64,000 nucleotides of DNA from an uncultured Oscillospiraceae bacterium. GTDB taxonomy: Bacteria > Bacillota > Clostridia > Oscillospirales > Oscillospiraceae. The position numbers were made by a program, and so were the translations under genes. Where the stretch lies: positions 8,452-72,451 of the forward strand of contig CAKTJC010000013.1 of the NCBI GenBank assembly GCA_934567355.1, read 5' to 3'. Every line of letters starts with the position of its first letter. The first letter of the stretch is position 1. Shown here piece by piece: positions 34,118 to 42,340 of this stretch. The notes below the pieces were generated by a model that was not told the DNA's origin, made no database searches, and saw only the letters and a program-made list of their open reading frames with translations.

Positions 34118-34974
34118 TAGATATGCTTTGCAGACAGGGCCTGAGCAATGCGGTTGCGGCATTCCTTGGCGTTTTCCAGATTTTTTCGGGTGTACTCCGA
34201 GAACAGGACATCCGTCAGGTACATCTGGGCGATCCTGGCCGGGATGGATCCGCTTTGCAGGGGGTTTTCATTGGCGCCGCACTGCAGCACAATGTCCGCC
34301 AAAGCTGCGCCGGGAGAATTGGGGAACCGAGTGACAAGGATCACCTTTGCCCCCCGCTCCCGGACGGATTTCAGCGTGTCCAGCATGGCAAGGGTGGAGC
34401 CGGAATAGGAAAAGAACAGCACCGCATCCGTCGGCTCCATCATCACTGCCGTCATGGCCTGCATGTGCGAATCACTGACAGGCCGGAATTTGCTGCTGAT
34501 GGTAGAAAACAGGTGGGCCGCCTCTGCCGCGATCAGCATGGAGCCGCCCTGACCCATGCAGTAAACATTCCGGCTGCTGCGCAGGACGGAGGCGGCTTCG
34601 GCCACCGCTTCCAGGCTCAGCACTTCCCGGGTCTGGGTCATGGCGGTGGTGCTGGCGTTGAGCAGCTTCAGGCTGATGGTTTCCAGGTCATCCTCCTGGG
34701 TGATCTCGCCGGAGAGGGGATTGCCCTCCAGGCGGCCGACGGAGGCGTTGGCGATGGCGATCTTAAAATCCGGGAAGCCTTTGTAGCCGAGTCTCCTGCA
34801 GAACCGGGAAACCGTAGCATCGGCCACCGAGCACGCACTCGCCAGCTCCGAGATGGACATTCTGGAGATGCAGTTCTGGGCGGACAAAATATAGTCAGCC
34901 AGCTTTTTTTCCGACGCGGTGAAGGTGTAGTATTCACTGCCGATGTGAACAAATACGCTGGGCTGCGGATCCAC
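34117..34974 (-). CDS. RpiR-family regulator of sialic acid genes
   Basis: A 285-residue regulator with an N-terminal helix-turn-helix (residues about 15-75, MSISELASACSVADATVSRFCRRLGY) and a C-terminal SIS sugar-phosphate domain (about 115-260, VYCMGQGGSMLIAAEAAHLF and VLFFSYSGSTLAMLDTLKS). NanR regulators of this family in Clostridia and Vibrio sense ManNAc-6-P; here GlcNAc-6-P or another intermediate is possible. GTG 34974 has AAGGAGG 7 bases upstream, whereas ATG 35037, which overlaps the epimerase stop codon, has none. Its stop codon TAA begins in the edge of repeat copy 3. Confidence 0.9.
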   Translation of the reverse strand: MDPQPSVFVHIGSEYYTFTASEKKLADYILSAQNCISRMSISELASACSVADATVSRFCRRLGYKGFPDFKIAIANASVGRLEGNPLSGEITQEDDLETISLKLLNASTTAMTQTREVLSLEAVAEAASVLRSSRNVYCMGQGGSMLIAAEAAHLFSTISSKFRPVSDSHMQAMTAVMMEPTDAVLFFSYSGSTLAMLDTLKSVRERGAKVILVTRFPNSPGAALADIVLQCGANENPLQSGSIPARIAQMYLTDVLFSEYTRKNLENAKECRNRIAQALSAKHI

Positions 34975-35033
34975 GGGAGCACCTCCTTGCAGAGCCCCTG
35001 CATTTGACGCGGGAAGATGAGCAGACTTCGGAC

Positions 35034-36239
35034 TCATTTTTCGGCGTTGAGCTGCTTGAGCATGATGTCAGTCATGATCAGCATCCGGGGCAGATGGAAG
35101 GGACCCTTGAAGGTGGAGCCCTTGGTGCTGGGCATGGTGGGCAGGCCGTCCCGGCGCAGATAGCCGTACCACTCGCCGTACTCGGGGTCGGAGAAGTGAG
35201 CCTTACAGTAGTCAAGGGTCTTGAAGTACCAATCCAGGTATTCTTCCTTGCCGGTGTCGCGGTAGAGCATCAGGGAGGAGATCAGGATCTCATCGTGGGG
35301 CCACCACAGCTTCATGTCGTGCTCATAAGCCTCGGGGGGATTGCCCAGGGCATCGACGAAGTACAGCAGGCCGCCGTATTCCTTGTCCCAACCGGCATTG
35401 ATTGCCCAGTTGAAGATCTGCTCGGCCTTGGCAACCAATTCCTTGTCGCCGGTGCGGGCTGCATGCTCCAGCATGAACCAAACGCCCTCAATGTCATGGC
35501 CGGGGTTGACAATGCGGCCTTCGGTGTAGTCCAGGTTTGCTTCGCCGTTGGGGCCGACATTTTCCAGAATGCAGTGCAGCTCGGGATGGTAGTTGTATTT
35601 AAAGATCTCATCCACGCAGCCCTGGGCGCGCTGCTCATAGAGCGCTTTCTTTTCTTCGTCCACCCGCATCATGACGGTCAGAACATTCAGGAAGATCATG
35701 GGCAGACCAAAGGAGCGGCCGCTTCTGGTTTCGGGAATGGTCTTGGGGCCCAGGCCGGTGGGGTCGGGCATTCCGTGCCACAGGTTCCAGTACATCTCAC
35801 AGGCACTGCGTGCCCGGTCCAGATATTCCTTTTCGCCGGTGACGCCGTAGTATTCCGCGTTGGCCAGGGCATAGAAAGCCTCGGAGTAGAAGTACCGCCG
35901 CTGACGCAGAGGCTTGCCGTCCTTGGTCACAGTGAAATACATCCGGTTTCCGGCAGCGCGGTTGATGCAGTATTTTTCCATGAAGTCAAGGCAACTCTTG
36001 GAGGCATCCAGCCATTCCTGCTTCACGCCGTACACATGGCACAGGTACGCAAAGATCCAGCCGCAGCGGCCCTGCATCCACACGCTCTTATCGGTGGAAT
36101 AGACCTTTCCGTAGCGATCCAGGCAGGTATAGACGCCGCCGTATTCATGGTCCATGCCGTTTTTCAGCCAGAAGCTGACGCAGCGTTCCAGCTCCTGCTC
36201 GGTCCACTGCTGGGCCTGCAGTAAGTTCTCTTTGTTCAT
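35034..36239 (-). CDS. N-acylglucosamine 2-epimerase (AGE family)
   Basis: A 401-residue (alpha/alpha)6-barrel protein of the AGE/renin-binding family. Typical segments are YGGVYTCLDRYGKVYSTDKS, WMQGRCGWIFAYLCH, HDIEGVWFMLEHAARTG with its catalytic His, and the closing WWPHDEILISSLMLY and GEWYGYLRRDG. It interconverts ManNAc and GlcNAc without phosphorylation, so it replaces the ManNAc-6-P epimerase NanE of the E. coli route. AAGGAGGAAACAAT precedes ATG 36239. It is co-transcribed with the RpiR gene. Confidence 0.9.
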   Translation of the reverse strand: MNKENLLQAQQWTEQELERCVSFWLKNGMDHEYGGVYTCLDRYGKVYSTDKSVWMQGRCGWIFAYLCHVYGVKQEWLDASKSCLDFMEKYCINRAAGNRMYFTVTKDGKPLRQRRYFYSEAFYALANAEYYGVTGEKEYLDRARSACEMYWNLWHGMPDPTGLGPKTIPETRSGRSFGLPMIFLNVLTVMMRVDEEKKALYEQRAQGCVDEIFKYNYHPELHCILENVGPNGEANLDYTEGRIVNPGHDIEGVWFMLEHAARTGDKELVAKAEQIFNWAINAGWDKEYGGLLYFVDALGNPPEAYEHDMKLWWPHDEILISSLMLYRDTGKEEYLDWYFKTLDYCKAHFSDPEYGEWYGYLRRDGLPTMPSTKGSTFKGPFHLPRMLIMTDIMLKQLNAEK

Positions 36240-36279
36240 ATTGTTTCCTCCTTCAAAAAAATGGGGGCATTCTTTTACC

Positions 36280-36356
36280 ATTTTCAATAGTAGCATTATC
36301 CCAATCATTTTTCAAGTAGAATTTTCAAAAAAGCTAGTGACAGAAAAAGATTTTCA
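36280..36356. promoter_or_regulatory. Divergent promoters with repeated ATTTTCA half sites
   Basis: Minus strand: TTGAAA (36310-36315) and TACTAT (36287-36292), 17-base spacer, for the epimerase. Plus strand: GTGACA (36337-36342) and TACAAT (36360-36365), 17-base spacer, for the ROK kinase. ATTTTCA sites at 36280, 36321 and 36350 overlap or border both promoters, so one regulator could control both directions. Confidence 0.65.
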
Positions 36357-36405
36357 TGCTACAATCCAGCTATCCAACCATTAACATGAAAGAGGTGCAA
36401 ATACC

Positions 36406-37788
36406 ATGAAATTTCTTGGAGTAACCATTTCTGTTCAGAATACCCCGGAGCTTGACCCGGCGTTCATCCCCCTACATCTGTTCAACAAGGCATTCCTGGC
36501 CGATGCAAAGAAGCCGGTGTCCATCGCCGTGGAGCGGGCAAAGGGAGAAATGGCCAGCTTCCACACCTTCATCCACGGAACCCCGGAGATGAAGGAGGCC
36601 GACTGTTTCTACATTGACCGGCTGGTGAAGTTCATCCTGTGGATGAAGGGCGGTTTCCGCATCTACGTCAGCGGTGATGAAGTGATTTATGACTATCTGC
36701 GCAGCATCTACTGCGCCGGCGGCAAGCAGGAATTTGACTGGGACTACATGGCAAACGTCTTTGAGCATCCCTTTGAGATTCTGCTGGTGGACAAGGTGCC
36801 CGAAAACCACGATGCCCCCCAGAAGGTGGGCGGCCATTTCGAGGGCTGCCGTGTCGGCTTTGATGCCGGCGGCTCCGACCGGAAGGTCAGCGCCGTGATT
36901 GACGGCGAGACCGTTTACTCCGAAGAGGTTGTGTGGTTCCCCAAGACCAATTCCGACCCCGACTACCACTACGACGGCATTGTAGCGGCGCTGAAATCCG
37001 CAGCTGCCCACATGCCCAGAGTGGACGCGGTGGGCGTGTCCTCCGCCGGTGTGTTTATCAACAACCGCACCATGAACGCCTCCCTGTTTTTGAAGGTTCC
37101 CAAAGACCTGTACGACAAGAAGGTAAAGGATATTTACATCCGGGCCATCACCGATACCTTCGGCGACGTGCCCTACAGCGTAGCCAATGACGGCGATGTG
37201 TCCGCCCTGGCCGGTGCCATCAGCCTGGGCAAGAACAATATGCTGGGCATTGCCATGGGCACCAGCGAGGCCGCCGGTTTCGTGGACGGCAACGGCTGCA
37301 TCACCGGCTGGCTCAACGAGCTGGCCTTCTGCCCGGTGGACGCTTCCCCCGCAGCCATGCAGGATGAATGGTCCAAGGACTTCGGCGTGGGCTGCAAGTA
37401 CTTCTCCCAGGATGCCGTTATCAAGCTGGCACCCGCTGCCGGAATCCAGCTGGACGAGAGCCTGTCCCCCGCCGAAAAGCTGAAAAAGGTGCAGGGCCTC
37501 ATGGAGCAGGGCGACCCCCGCGCCGCTGCCATTTACCGCAGCATCGGCACTTACCTGGCCCACAGCTTTGCCCTGTATTATGATTTCTATGGCTTTGAGT
37601 ATGTGCTGCTGCTGGGCCGCGTCATGTCCGGCAAGGGCGGCGACCTGCTGCTGGAAACCTACAACAAGGTAATGGAAAGCGAATACCCCGAGCTGGCAAA
37701 GGTGATTCATGTGGCGCTGCCGGACGAAAAATTCCGCCGGGTGGGCCAGTCCGCCATTGCAGCATCCCTGCCGGAGCTGAGAAAGTAA
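36406..37788 (+). CDS. ROK-family kinase with long N-terminal extension (probable amino-sugar kinase)
   Basis: A 460-residue protein. Residues about 150-460 are a ROK-like actin-fold kinase: the phosphate loop VGFDAGGSDRKVSAVIDG, a catalytic aspartate in VANDGDVSALAGA, and the adenosine region LGIAMGTSEAAGFVDG. The usual zinc motif CxCGxxGC is absent. The first 140 residues (for example YIDRLVKFILWMKGGFRIYVSG) do not resemble ROK proteins and are unassigned. Context suggests it phosphorylates GlcNAc or ManNAc. GAAAGAGGTG precedes the ATG. It starts the plus-strand catabolic operon and is followed closely by an SGNH esterase. Confidence 0.78.
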   Translation: MKFLGVTISVQNTPELDPAFIPLHLFNKAFLADAKKPVSIAVERAKGEMASFHTFIHGTPEMKEADCFYIDRLVKFILWMKGGFRIYVSGDEVIYDYLRSIYCAGGKQEFDWDYMANVFEHPFEILLVDKVPENHDAPQKVGGHFEGCRVGFDAGGSDRKVSAVIDGETVYSEEVVWFPKTNSDPDYHYDGIVAALKSAAAHMPRVDAVGVSSAGVFINNRTMNASLFLKVPKDLYDKKVKDIYIRAITDTFGDVPYSVANDGDVSALAGAISLGKNNMLGIAMGTSEAAGFVDGNGCITGWLNELAFCPVDASPAAMQDEWSKDFGVGCKYFSQDAVIKLAPAAGIQLDESLSPAEKLKKVQGLMEQGDPRAAAIYRSIGTYLAHSFALYYDFYGFEYVLLLGRVMSGKGGDLLLETYNKVMESEYPELAKVIHVALPDEKFRRVGQSAIAASLPELRK

Positions 37789-37813
37789 GCATATCATATA
37801 AGGAGACAAAAAG

Positions 37814-38464
37814 ATGAAAAAGCATATTGTCTGTTTTGGTGATTCCAATACCCACGGCTACTGCGCCGACCCCACCGATACCGTCACCGGCGGTGCGCGG
37901 TTTGACGAAACCGAGCGCTGGACCTGCCTGCTGCAACAAAAGCTGGGCGACGATTACCTGGTGCTGGAAGAGGGCCTGTCCGGCCGCACCACCGTGTTCC
38001 CCGATGCCCTCCACGAGAGCATGGACGGCCTGAGCGTTCTCTATTCCACCCTCATGAGCCACGAGCCGGTTGACCTGCTGGTTATCATGCTGGGCACCAA
38101 TGACACCAAGGAGCGCCTGGGGGTCAATGCCGCCTGCATTGCCATCGGCATGGAGCGGCTGGTGCGCAAGGCCCAGAGCGTCATGTGCTGGGCGAAGGAG
38201 CCGAAGGTTCTGATTGTCTGCCCGCCCCACATTCTAAAGGAGATGTATGACAATCCCTGCGGTGTGCCCATGGGTCAGGGCTGCATCGAAAAATCCCAGG
38301 AGCTGGCCGGTTACCTGCGGGAGACTGCCAAGCTGGTGGGCGCTTCCTTCCTGGATGCCCAGAAATTTGCGGAATTTAACCGTGTAGACGGAATGCACCT
38401 GACCGCCAAGGGACACCGCTGTCTGGCGGATAAGCTGGCGGAAGTTATCCCGGGGCTGCTGTAA
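37814..38464 (+). CDS. SGNH/GDSL hydrolase, probable sialate O-acetylesterase
   Basis: A 216-residue SGNH hydrolase with block I CFGDSNTHGY (nucleophile Ser), block II GLSGRTT, block III MLGTND and block V DGMHLTAKGH (Asp and His). It has no signal peptide, so it acts in the cytoplasm. In this locus the natural substrate would be O-acetylated sialic acid, whose acetyl groups block the lyase; an arylesterase-like activity is possible. AAGGAGACAAAAAG precedes the ATG. It lies 25 bases after the kinase and 1 base before the YesL-like gene. Confidence 0.85.
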   Translation: MKKHIVCFGDSNTHGYCADPTDTVTGGARFDETERWTCLLQQKLGDDYLVLEEGLSGRTTVFPDALHESMDGLSVLYSTLMSHEPVDLLVIMLGTNDTKERLGVNAACIAIGMERLVRKAQSVMCWAKEPKVLIVCPPHILKEMYDNPCGVPMGQGCIEKSQELAGYLRETAKLVGASFLDAQKFAEFNRVDGMHLTAKGHRCLADKLAEVIPGLL

Positions 38465-38465
38465 A

Positions 38466-39104
38466 ATGAGCCGCTCTATCTTTCGCTACGAGGGGCCGGT
38501 CTGGAATTTCTGCAATGTCGTTACTGATACGCTGGGATTGAGTTTGCTGTGGTGCCTGTGCAGCCTGCCGATCCTCACCACGGGCGCGGCAACTGCCGCA
38601 CTGTATGACGCTGCCGTCCGCGGTGTCCGCTACCGGGAGCCGGGCACCTACCGCCGCTTTTTCCGCACGTTCAAGGCTGAACTGAAAACCTCCCTGCTCA
38701 GCACGCTGCTTTGGGGGATTCTGCTGCTCTTTGGTGTGTATGTGCTGGCGCTGTTGGATGAGGCGGCTGCCGGGAATACCCAGGCGGCGCTGATGGCCGG
38801 TGGCTATCGGGTGCTGATGGCGCTTCTCATGAGTGCAGCGGCATGGTCGTGCATGCTGCTGTCCCGCTTTGCCTATCGTTTTCGGGATCTGACGGCCAGC
38901 GCGATTCAGTTTCTGCCTGCCCATATGCTGGCGTCCATTATGATCGCGGCATTGAGCTGGGCTTCGGCCTGGTTTGTTACGCATTATCCATTGGGCCTGG
39001 TTTTTGCTCCGGCGGTGACAGTGATTGGTTGGTCGCTGGTATCAGAGCCTGTTTTCAAAAAATACGGCGGCGGGATCGAACCCGCGAAAGCCGGCAAGGA
39101 GTGA
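38466..39104 (+). CDS. YesL-like (DUF624) membrane protein
   Basis: A 212-residue polytopic membrane protein with five hydrophobic segments. It has the family start IFRYEGPVWNFCNVVTDTLGLSLLWCLCSLPILTTG in outline (residues 5-40) and the YYREPGTYRRFFRTFK-like cytoplasmic loop. YesL proteins are commonly encoded with carbohydrate ABC importers, but their function is unsettled. It begins directly after the esterase stop codon and is followed within 5 bases by nagA, so it belongs to the sialic acid operon. Confidence 0.85.
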   Translation: MSRSIFRYEGPVWNFCNVVTDTLGLSLLWCLCSLPILTTGAATAALYDAAVRGVRYREPGTYRRFFRTFKAELKTSLLSTLLWGILLLFGVYVLALLDEAAAGNTQAALMAGGYRVLMALLMSAAAWSCMLLSRFAYRFRDLTASAIQFLPAHMLASIMIAALSWASAWFVTHYPLGLVFAPAVTVIGWSLVSEPVFKKYGGGIEPAKAGKE

Positions 39105-39109
39105 GTGAT

Positions 39110-40240
39110 ATGTTCTATTCCAACGCCAGAATTTATGGTGCGGACTTTCGGTTTCACCATGGCGCCTTCGAGGTGAAGGACGGTGTTTTCGGTGCAGTCC
39201 TGCCGGAAAATGTCCCCGATGATGCCGTGGATCTGCAGGGTGCAACCGTTATCCCCGGCATGATCGATGTCCACAGCCACGGCAATTCCGGTGCGGACTT
39301 CTCCGACGGAGACTACGAAGGCCTCAAGAAGATGGCACTGTTCTATGCAAGCTGCGGCGTGACCTCCTTTGCGCCCGCTTCCATGACGCTGCCTTACGAC
39401 GTGCTGGCGAAAGCATTTTCCACGGCGGTGCAGCTGAAAAGCGAAAAGCCGGAGGGGCATGCTGTGCTGCGGGGGATTCAGATGGAGGGTCCCTACTTTT
39501 CCTACAAGAAGCGGGGCGCGCAAAATCCAGATTATTTGAAGGATCCGGATTTTGAGGGCTTTCAGAAGCTGTACGATGGCTGCGGCGGGCTTATCTCCAT
39601 TGTGGATGTGGCCCCGGAGCTGCCCGGTGCGGCGGAATTTACCGCCCAGGCCAGCAAGCTCTGCACCGTGTCTGTTGCCCACACGGATTCCGACTATGAT
39701 CACGCAAGAGCCGTATTCGATGCCGGTGCCACCCACCTGACTCACCTCTACAATGCCATGCCCGGCATCAACCACCGCAACCCCGGCGTGATTCCGGCGG
39801 CGGTGGAGAATCCCAAGGTGCGGGCGGAAATCATCTGTGACGGCTACCACATTCACCCTGCCGCTGTCCGGCTGGCCTTTTCCATGTTTGGCGGCGAACG
39901 GATGGTACTTATTTCCGATTCCGGCCGCTGCGCCGGTCTGCCGGAAGGAAGCCAATTCACCCTGGGCGGTCAGGACGCATGGCTGCGGGACGGTGTCGGT
40001 CGTCTTGCAGACGGAACCATTGCATGTTCCGCCACCAATCTGTGGACTTGTCTGGGCAATGTGCTTCGCTGGGGCATCCGGGAGGAGGATGCCATCCGTG
40101 CCGCGACCTGGAACCCCGCCTGCGCTATCCGTGCGCAAAAAGAGGTCGGTTCCATTGAGCCCGGCAAAGCAGCCGACTTTATCGTTACCGACGGGGATTA
40201 TACAAAGAAACGCGTTTTCCTGGCAGGTAAAGAAATATAA
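39110..40240 (+). CDS. nagA: N-acetylglucosamine-6-phosphate deacetylase
   Basis: A 376-residue amidohydrolase that removes acetate from GlcNAc-6-P. Metal-site residues are seen in GMIDVHSHGNSG, IQMEGPY (Glu), SVAHTDSDY (His) and HLTHLYNAMPGINHR (His); the catalytic Asp lies in MVLISDSGRCAGLP. AAGGAGTGAGTGAT precedes ATG 39110. The protein completes conversion of sialic acid to GlcN-6-P; a nagB deaminase is not in this window. It ends the plus-strand operon before a terminator. Confidence 0.94.
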   Translation: MFYSNARIYGADFRFHHGAFEVKDGVFGAVLPENVPDDAVDLQGATVIPGMIDVHSHGNSGADFSDGDYEGLKKMALFYASCGVTSFAPASMTLPYDVLAKAFSTAVQLKSEKPEGHAVLRGIQMEGPYFSYKKRGAQNPDYLKDPDFEGFQKLYDGCGGLISIVDVAPELPGAAEFTAQASKLCTVSVAHTDSDYDHARAVFDAGATHLTHLYNAMPGINHRNPGVIPAAVENPKVRAEIICDGYHIHPAAVRLAFSMFGGERMVLISDSGRCAGLPEGSQFTLGGQDAWLRDGVGRLADGTIACSATNLWTCLGNVLRWGIREEDAIRAATWNPACAIRAQKEVGSIEPGKAADFIVTDGDYTKKRVFLAGKEI

Positions 40241-40254
40241 TGCTCCAATAAACG

Positions 40255-40291
40255 CGCCGCAGCCGGTTTTCGCCGGCTGCGGCGTATCTTT
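40255..40291. terminator. Terminator between nagA and glgB
   Basis: CGCCGCAGCCGG and CCGGCTGCGGCG pair perfectly around a TTTTCG loop, followed by TATCTTTATAT. It lies between convergent genes. Confidence 0.82.
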
Positions 40292-42305
40292 ATATCTGTT
40301 TTTTCTTTTGCTCAAGCCGAATCGGCTCTTCCTTCAAAACAATTGCCGTTCTGGCAGGCAGGTACAGCTTTACGGAGGAACTGCCATCCTTTGCAACCTG
40401 TGCCTTGTATTTCATGTGGGCAATCAGGTCGTTTCCGCCGTATTTGCCGTCATCGCTGCACAGAGCAACCTCGTAGTCCGCAATGGCGGGCAGGGAGACG
40501 GTTACGTCGGTATAGGAATTGCTGGGGCTGAAATTGAAAGCGAACAGCAGCCCCTTGCGGTAGAATGCGATGATCTGCCGGTCGGAATCGATCAGCCGCA
40601 GGTCGCCCATGTTCATGGAGAAGAGGTTGACCTCCTTGGCAAGATGGATCATATCCTCGTCAAACTGTCCCAGCCATTGGTATTTCAGGTCGGGATTGTC
40701 CCGCAGGCTCCACTGGCGGCGGCAGTAGTGGAAGCTCCAGCCGTTGCCTTCCCGGGGGAAGTCGATCCATTCGGGGTGGCCGAATTCGTTGCCCATGAAG
40801 TTCAGGTAGGCCTCGCCGCCTCCTGCAAGGGTGAACAGGCGGATCATCTTGTGCAGCGCAATGGCACGGTCGATCACGGGGTTGTGGGTGCGCTTTTCCA
40901 TGTCGGTGTACATGGCGGCGTCCGCCAGGCGGAAAATCAGCGTCTTGTCGCCCACCAGCGCCTGGTCGTGGCTCTCCACATAGGCGACGGTTTTTTCGCC
41001 GGGACGGCGCATGCACATTTCACACCACATTCTGAAAATGTCCCAGAATTCGTCCTTCTGTTCCTTGACGGTGTGTACCCACATATCGGGCAGTCCCATG
41101 CCCAGACGGTAATTGAATCCGATGCCGCCGTCGGAAATGGGCAGGCACGTACCGGGCATGCCGGACATGTCCTCTGCAATGGTGATGGCATTGGGATTCA
41201 CCTGGCGGATCAGCTCATTGGCCAGCTGCAAATAGGTGATGGCCTCGGTGTGGGTATTGTAGGAGAAGTATTTGTCGTTGGTGTTGAAGTCGGTGCCCAA
41301 GCCGTGGTCGTGGTAGAGCATGGAGGTCACGCCATCGAAGCGGAAGCCGTCAAAATGGTATTCCGTCATCCAGAATTTCAGGTTGCTCAGCAGGAAATGC
41401 AGCACGCCGGTCTTGCCGTAATCGAAGCATTTCGTGCCCCAGGCGGGGTGGTCGCCCTTGGCGCCATCGTGGAAGAACTGCCAGATAGTGCCGTCAAACA
41501 TATTGATGCCCTCTGCAGTGTTCTTCACGGCATGGGAGTGCACCACGTCCAGCAGCACCCGGATGCCCATATTGTGGGCGGTGTTGATGAGATATTTCAG
41601 ATCCTCGGGCTTTCCGAACCAGCTGGAGGCCGCGAAGAAATTGGATACCTGATAGCCGAAGCTGCCGTAATAGGGGTGCTCCATGATCGCCATCAGCTGC
41701 ACGGTGTTGTAGCCGCCGCGTTTGATGCGCGGCAGAATTTTATCCGCGAACTCGCGGTAAGTGCCGATCCGCCCTTCCTCCTGTGCCATGCCTACATGAG
41801 CTTCGTAGATAAACAGGGAGCCTTCGGGCTGGAAATTTTCATCCGTCCACTCGAATTTTTTGCAGTCATCCACCACCTCCGCACTGAAGGTGAGGGTGGC
41901 CTTGTCCTGCACCACCCGCCGCGCGTACAGCGGAATATGCTCCGTGCGGGTCATGTTGGCATCCACCACAGTCTTTACCTTGCACCCATCCCACAGGGCA
42001 TCGTCGCCGGGAAGAAAAATTTCCCAGTTCCCGTTTCCCAGGGAGGTGAGGGGATGGCTGGTCTGATTCCAGCCGTTGAAGTCGCCCTCCAGATACAGTT
42101 GATAGGCGCTCGGCGCCCACTCCCGATAATACCAGCCGCCCGGCACATGGTGAAAACCGAAGTATGCGTGGGCGTTGGCAAAATCGTTCAGCGTCTGCCC
42201 ATTCTTCAGCAGCCGGTCGCGGGTGGCGCGATAGAGAAACATCCGAAGGTCAATGTCTCCGGCAAAGGGGGCAAGCTGTGGGTTCAGTTCCAGAATGCGA
42301 TACAT
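40290..42305 (-). CDS. glgB: 1,4-alpha-glucan branching enzyme (GBE1-like)
   Basis: A 671-residue GH13 branching enzyme. A CBM48 domain (residues about 50-140, YYREWAPSAYQLYLEGDFNGW) leads to the catalytic barrel, with the nucleophile Asp in FDGFRFDGVTSMLYHDHG, the acid Glu in ITIAEDMSGMPG and a third Asp in YVESHDQALVGD. These motifs resemble the eukaryotic GBE1-type subgroup more than E. coli GlgB. It makes alpha-1,6 branches in glycogen. AGGAGCAAAACC precedes the ATG. The next gene upstream is a GT4 glycosyltransferase; no glgA/C/P are present. Confidence 0.93.
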   Translation of the reverse strand: MYRILELNPQLAPFAGDIDLRMFLYRATRDRLLKNGQTLNDFANAHAYFGFHHVPGGWYYREWAPSAYQLYLEGDFNGWNQTSHPLTSLGNGNWEIFLPGDDALWDGCKVKTVVDANMTRTEHIPLYARRVVQDKATLTFSAEVVDDCKKFEWTDENFQPEGSLFIYEAHVGMAQEEGRIGTYREFADKILPRIKRGGYNTVQLMAIMEHPYYGSFGYQVSNFFAASSWFGKPEDLKYLINTAHNMGIRVLLDVVHSHAVKNTAEGINMFDGTIWQFFHDGAKGDHPAWGTKCFDYGKTGVLHFLLSNLKFWMTEYHFDGFRFDGVTSMLYHDHGLGTDFNTNDKYFSYNTHTEAITYLQLANELIRQVNPNAITIAEDMSGMPGTCLPISDGGIGFNYRLGMGLPDMWVHTVKEQKDEFWDIFRMWCEMCMRRPGEKTVAYVESHDQALVGDKTLIFRLADAAMYTDMEKRTHNPVIDRAIALHKMIRLFTLAGGGEAYLNFMGNEFGHPEWIDFPREGNGWSFHYCRRQWSLRDNPDLKYQWLGQFDEDMIHLAKEVNLFSMNMGDLRLIDSDRQIIAFYRKGLLFAFNFSPSNSYTDVTVSLPAIADYEVALCSDDGKYGGNDLIAHMKYKAQVAKDGSSSVKLYLPARTAIVLKEEPIRLEQKKKQI

Positions 42306-42340
42306 GGTTTTGCTCCTTTCAGTTGAATGGGGAAGCGGGG

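Noticed and set aside
34974..35037. ATG 35037 as start of the RpiR gene, overlapping the epimerase stop codon
   Set aside because: It lacks a ribosome binding site, while GTG 34974 has AAGGAGG at ideal spacing; the extra 21 residues are not typical of the family.
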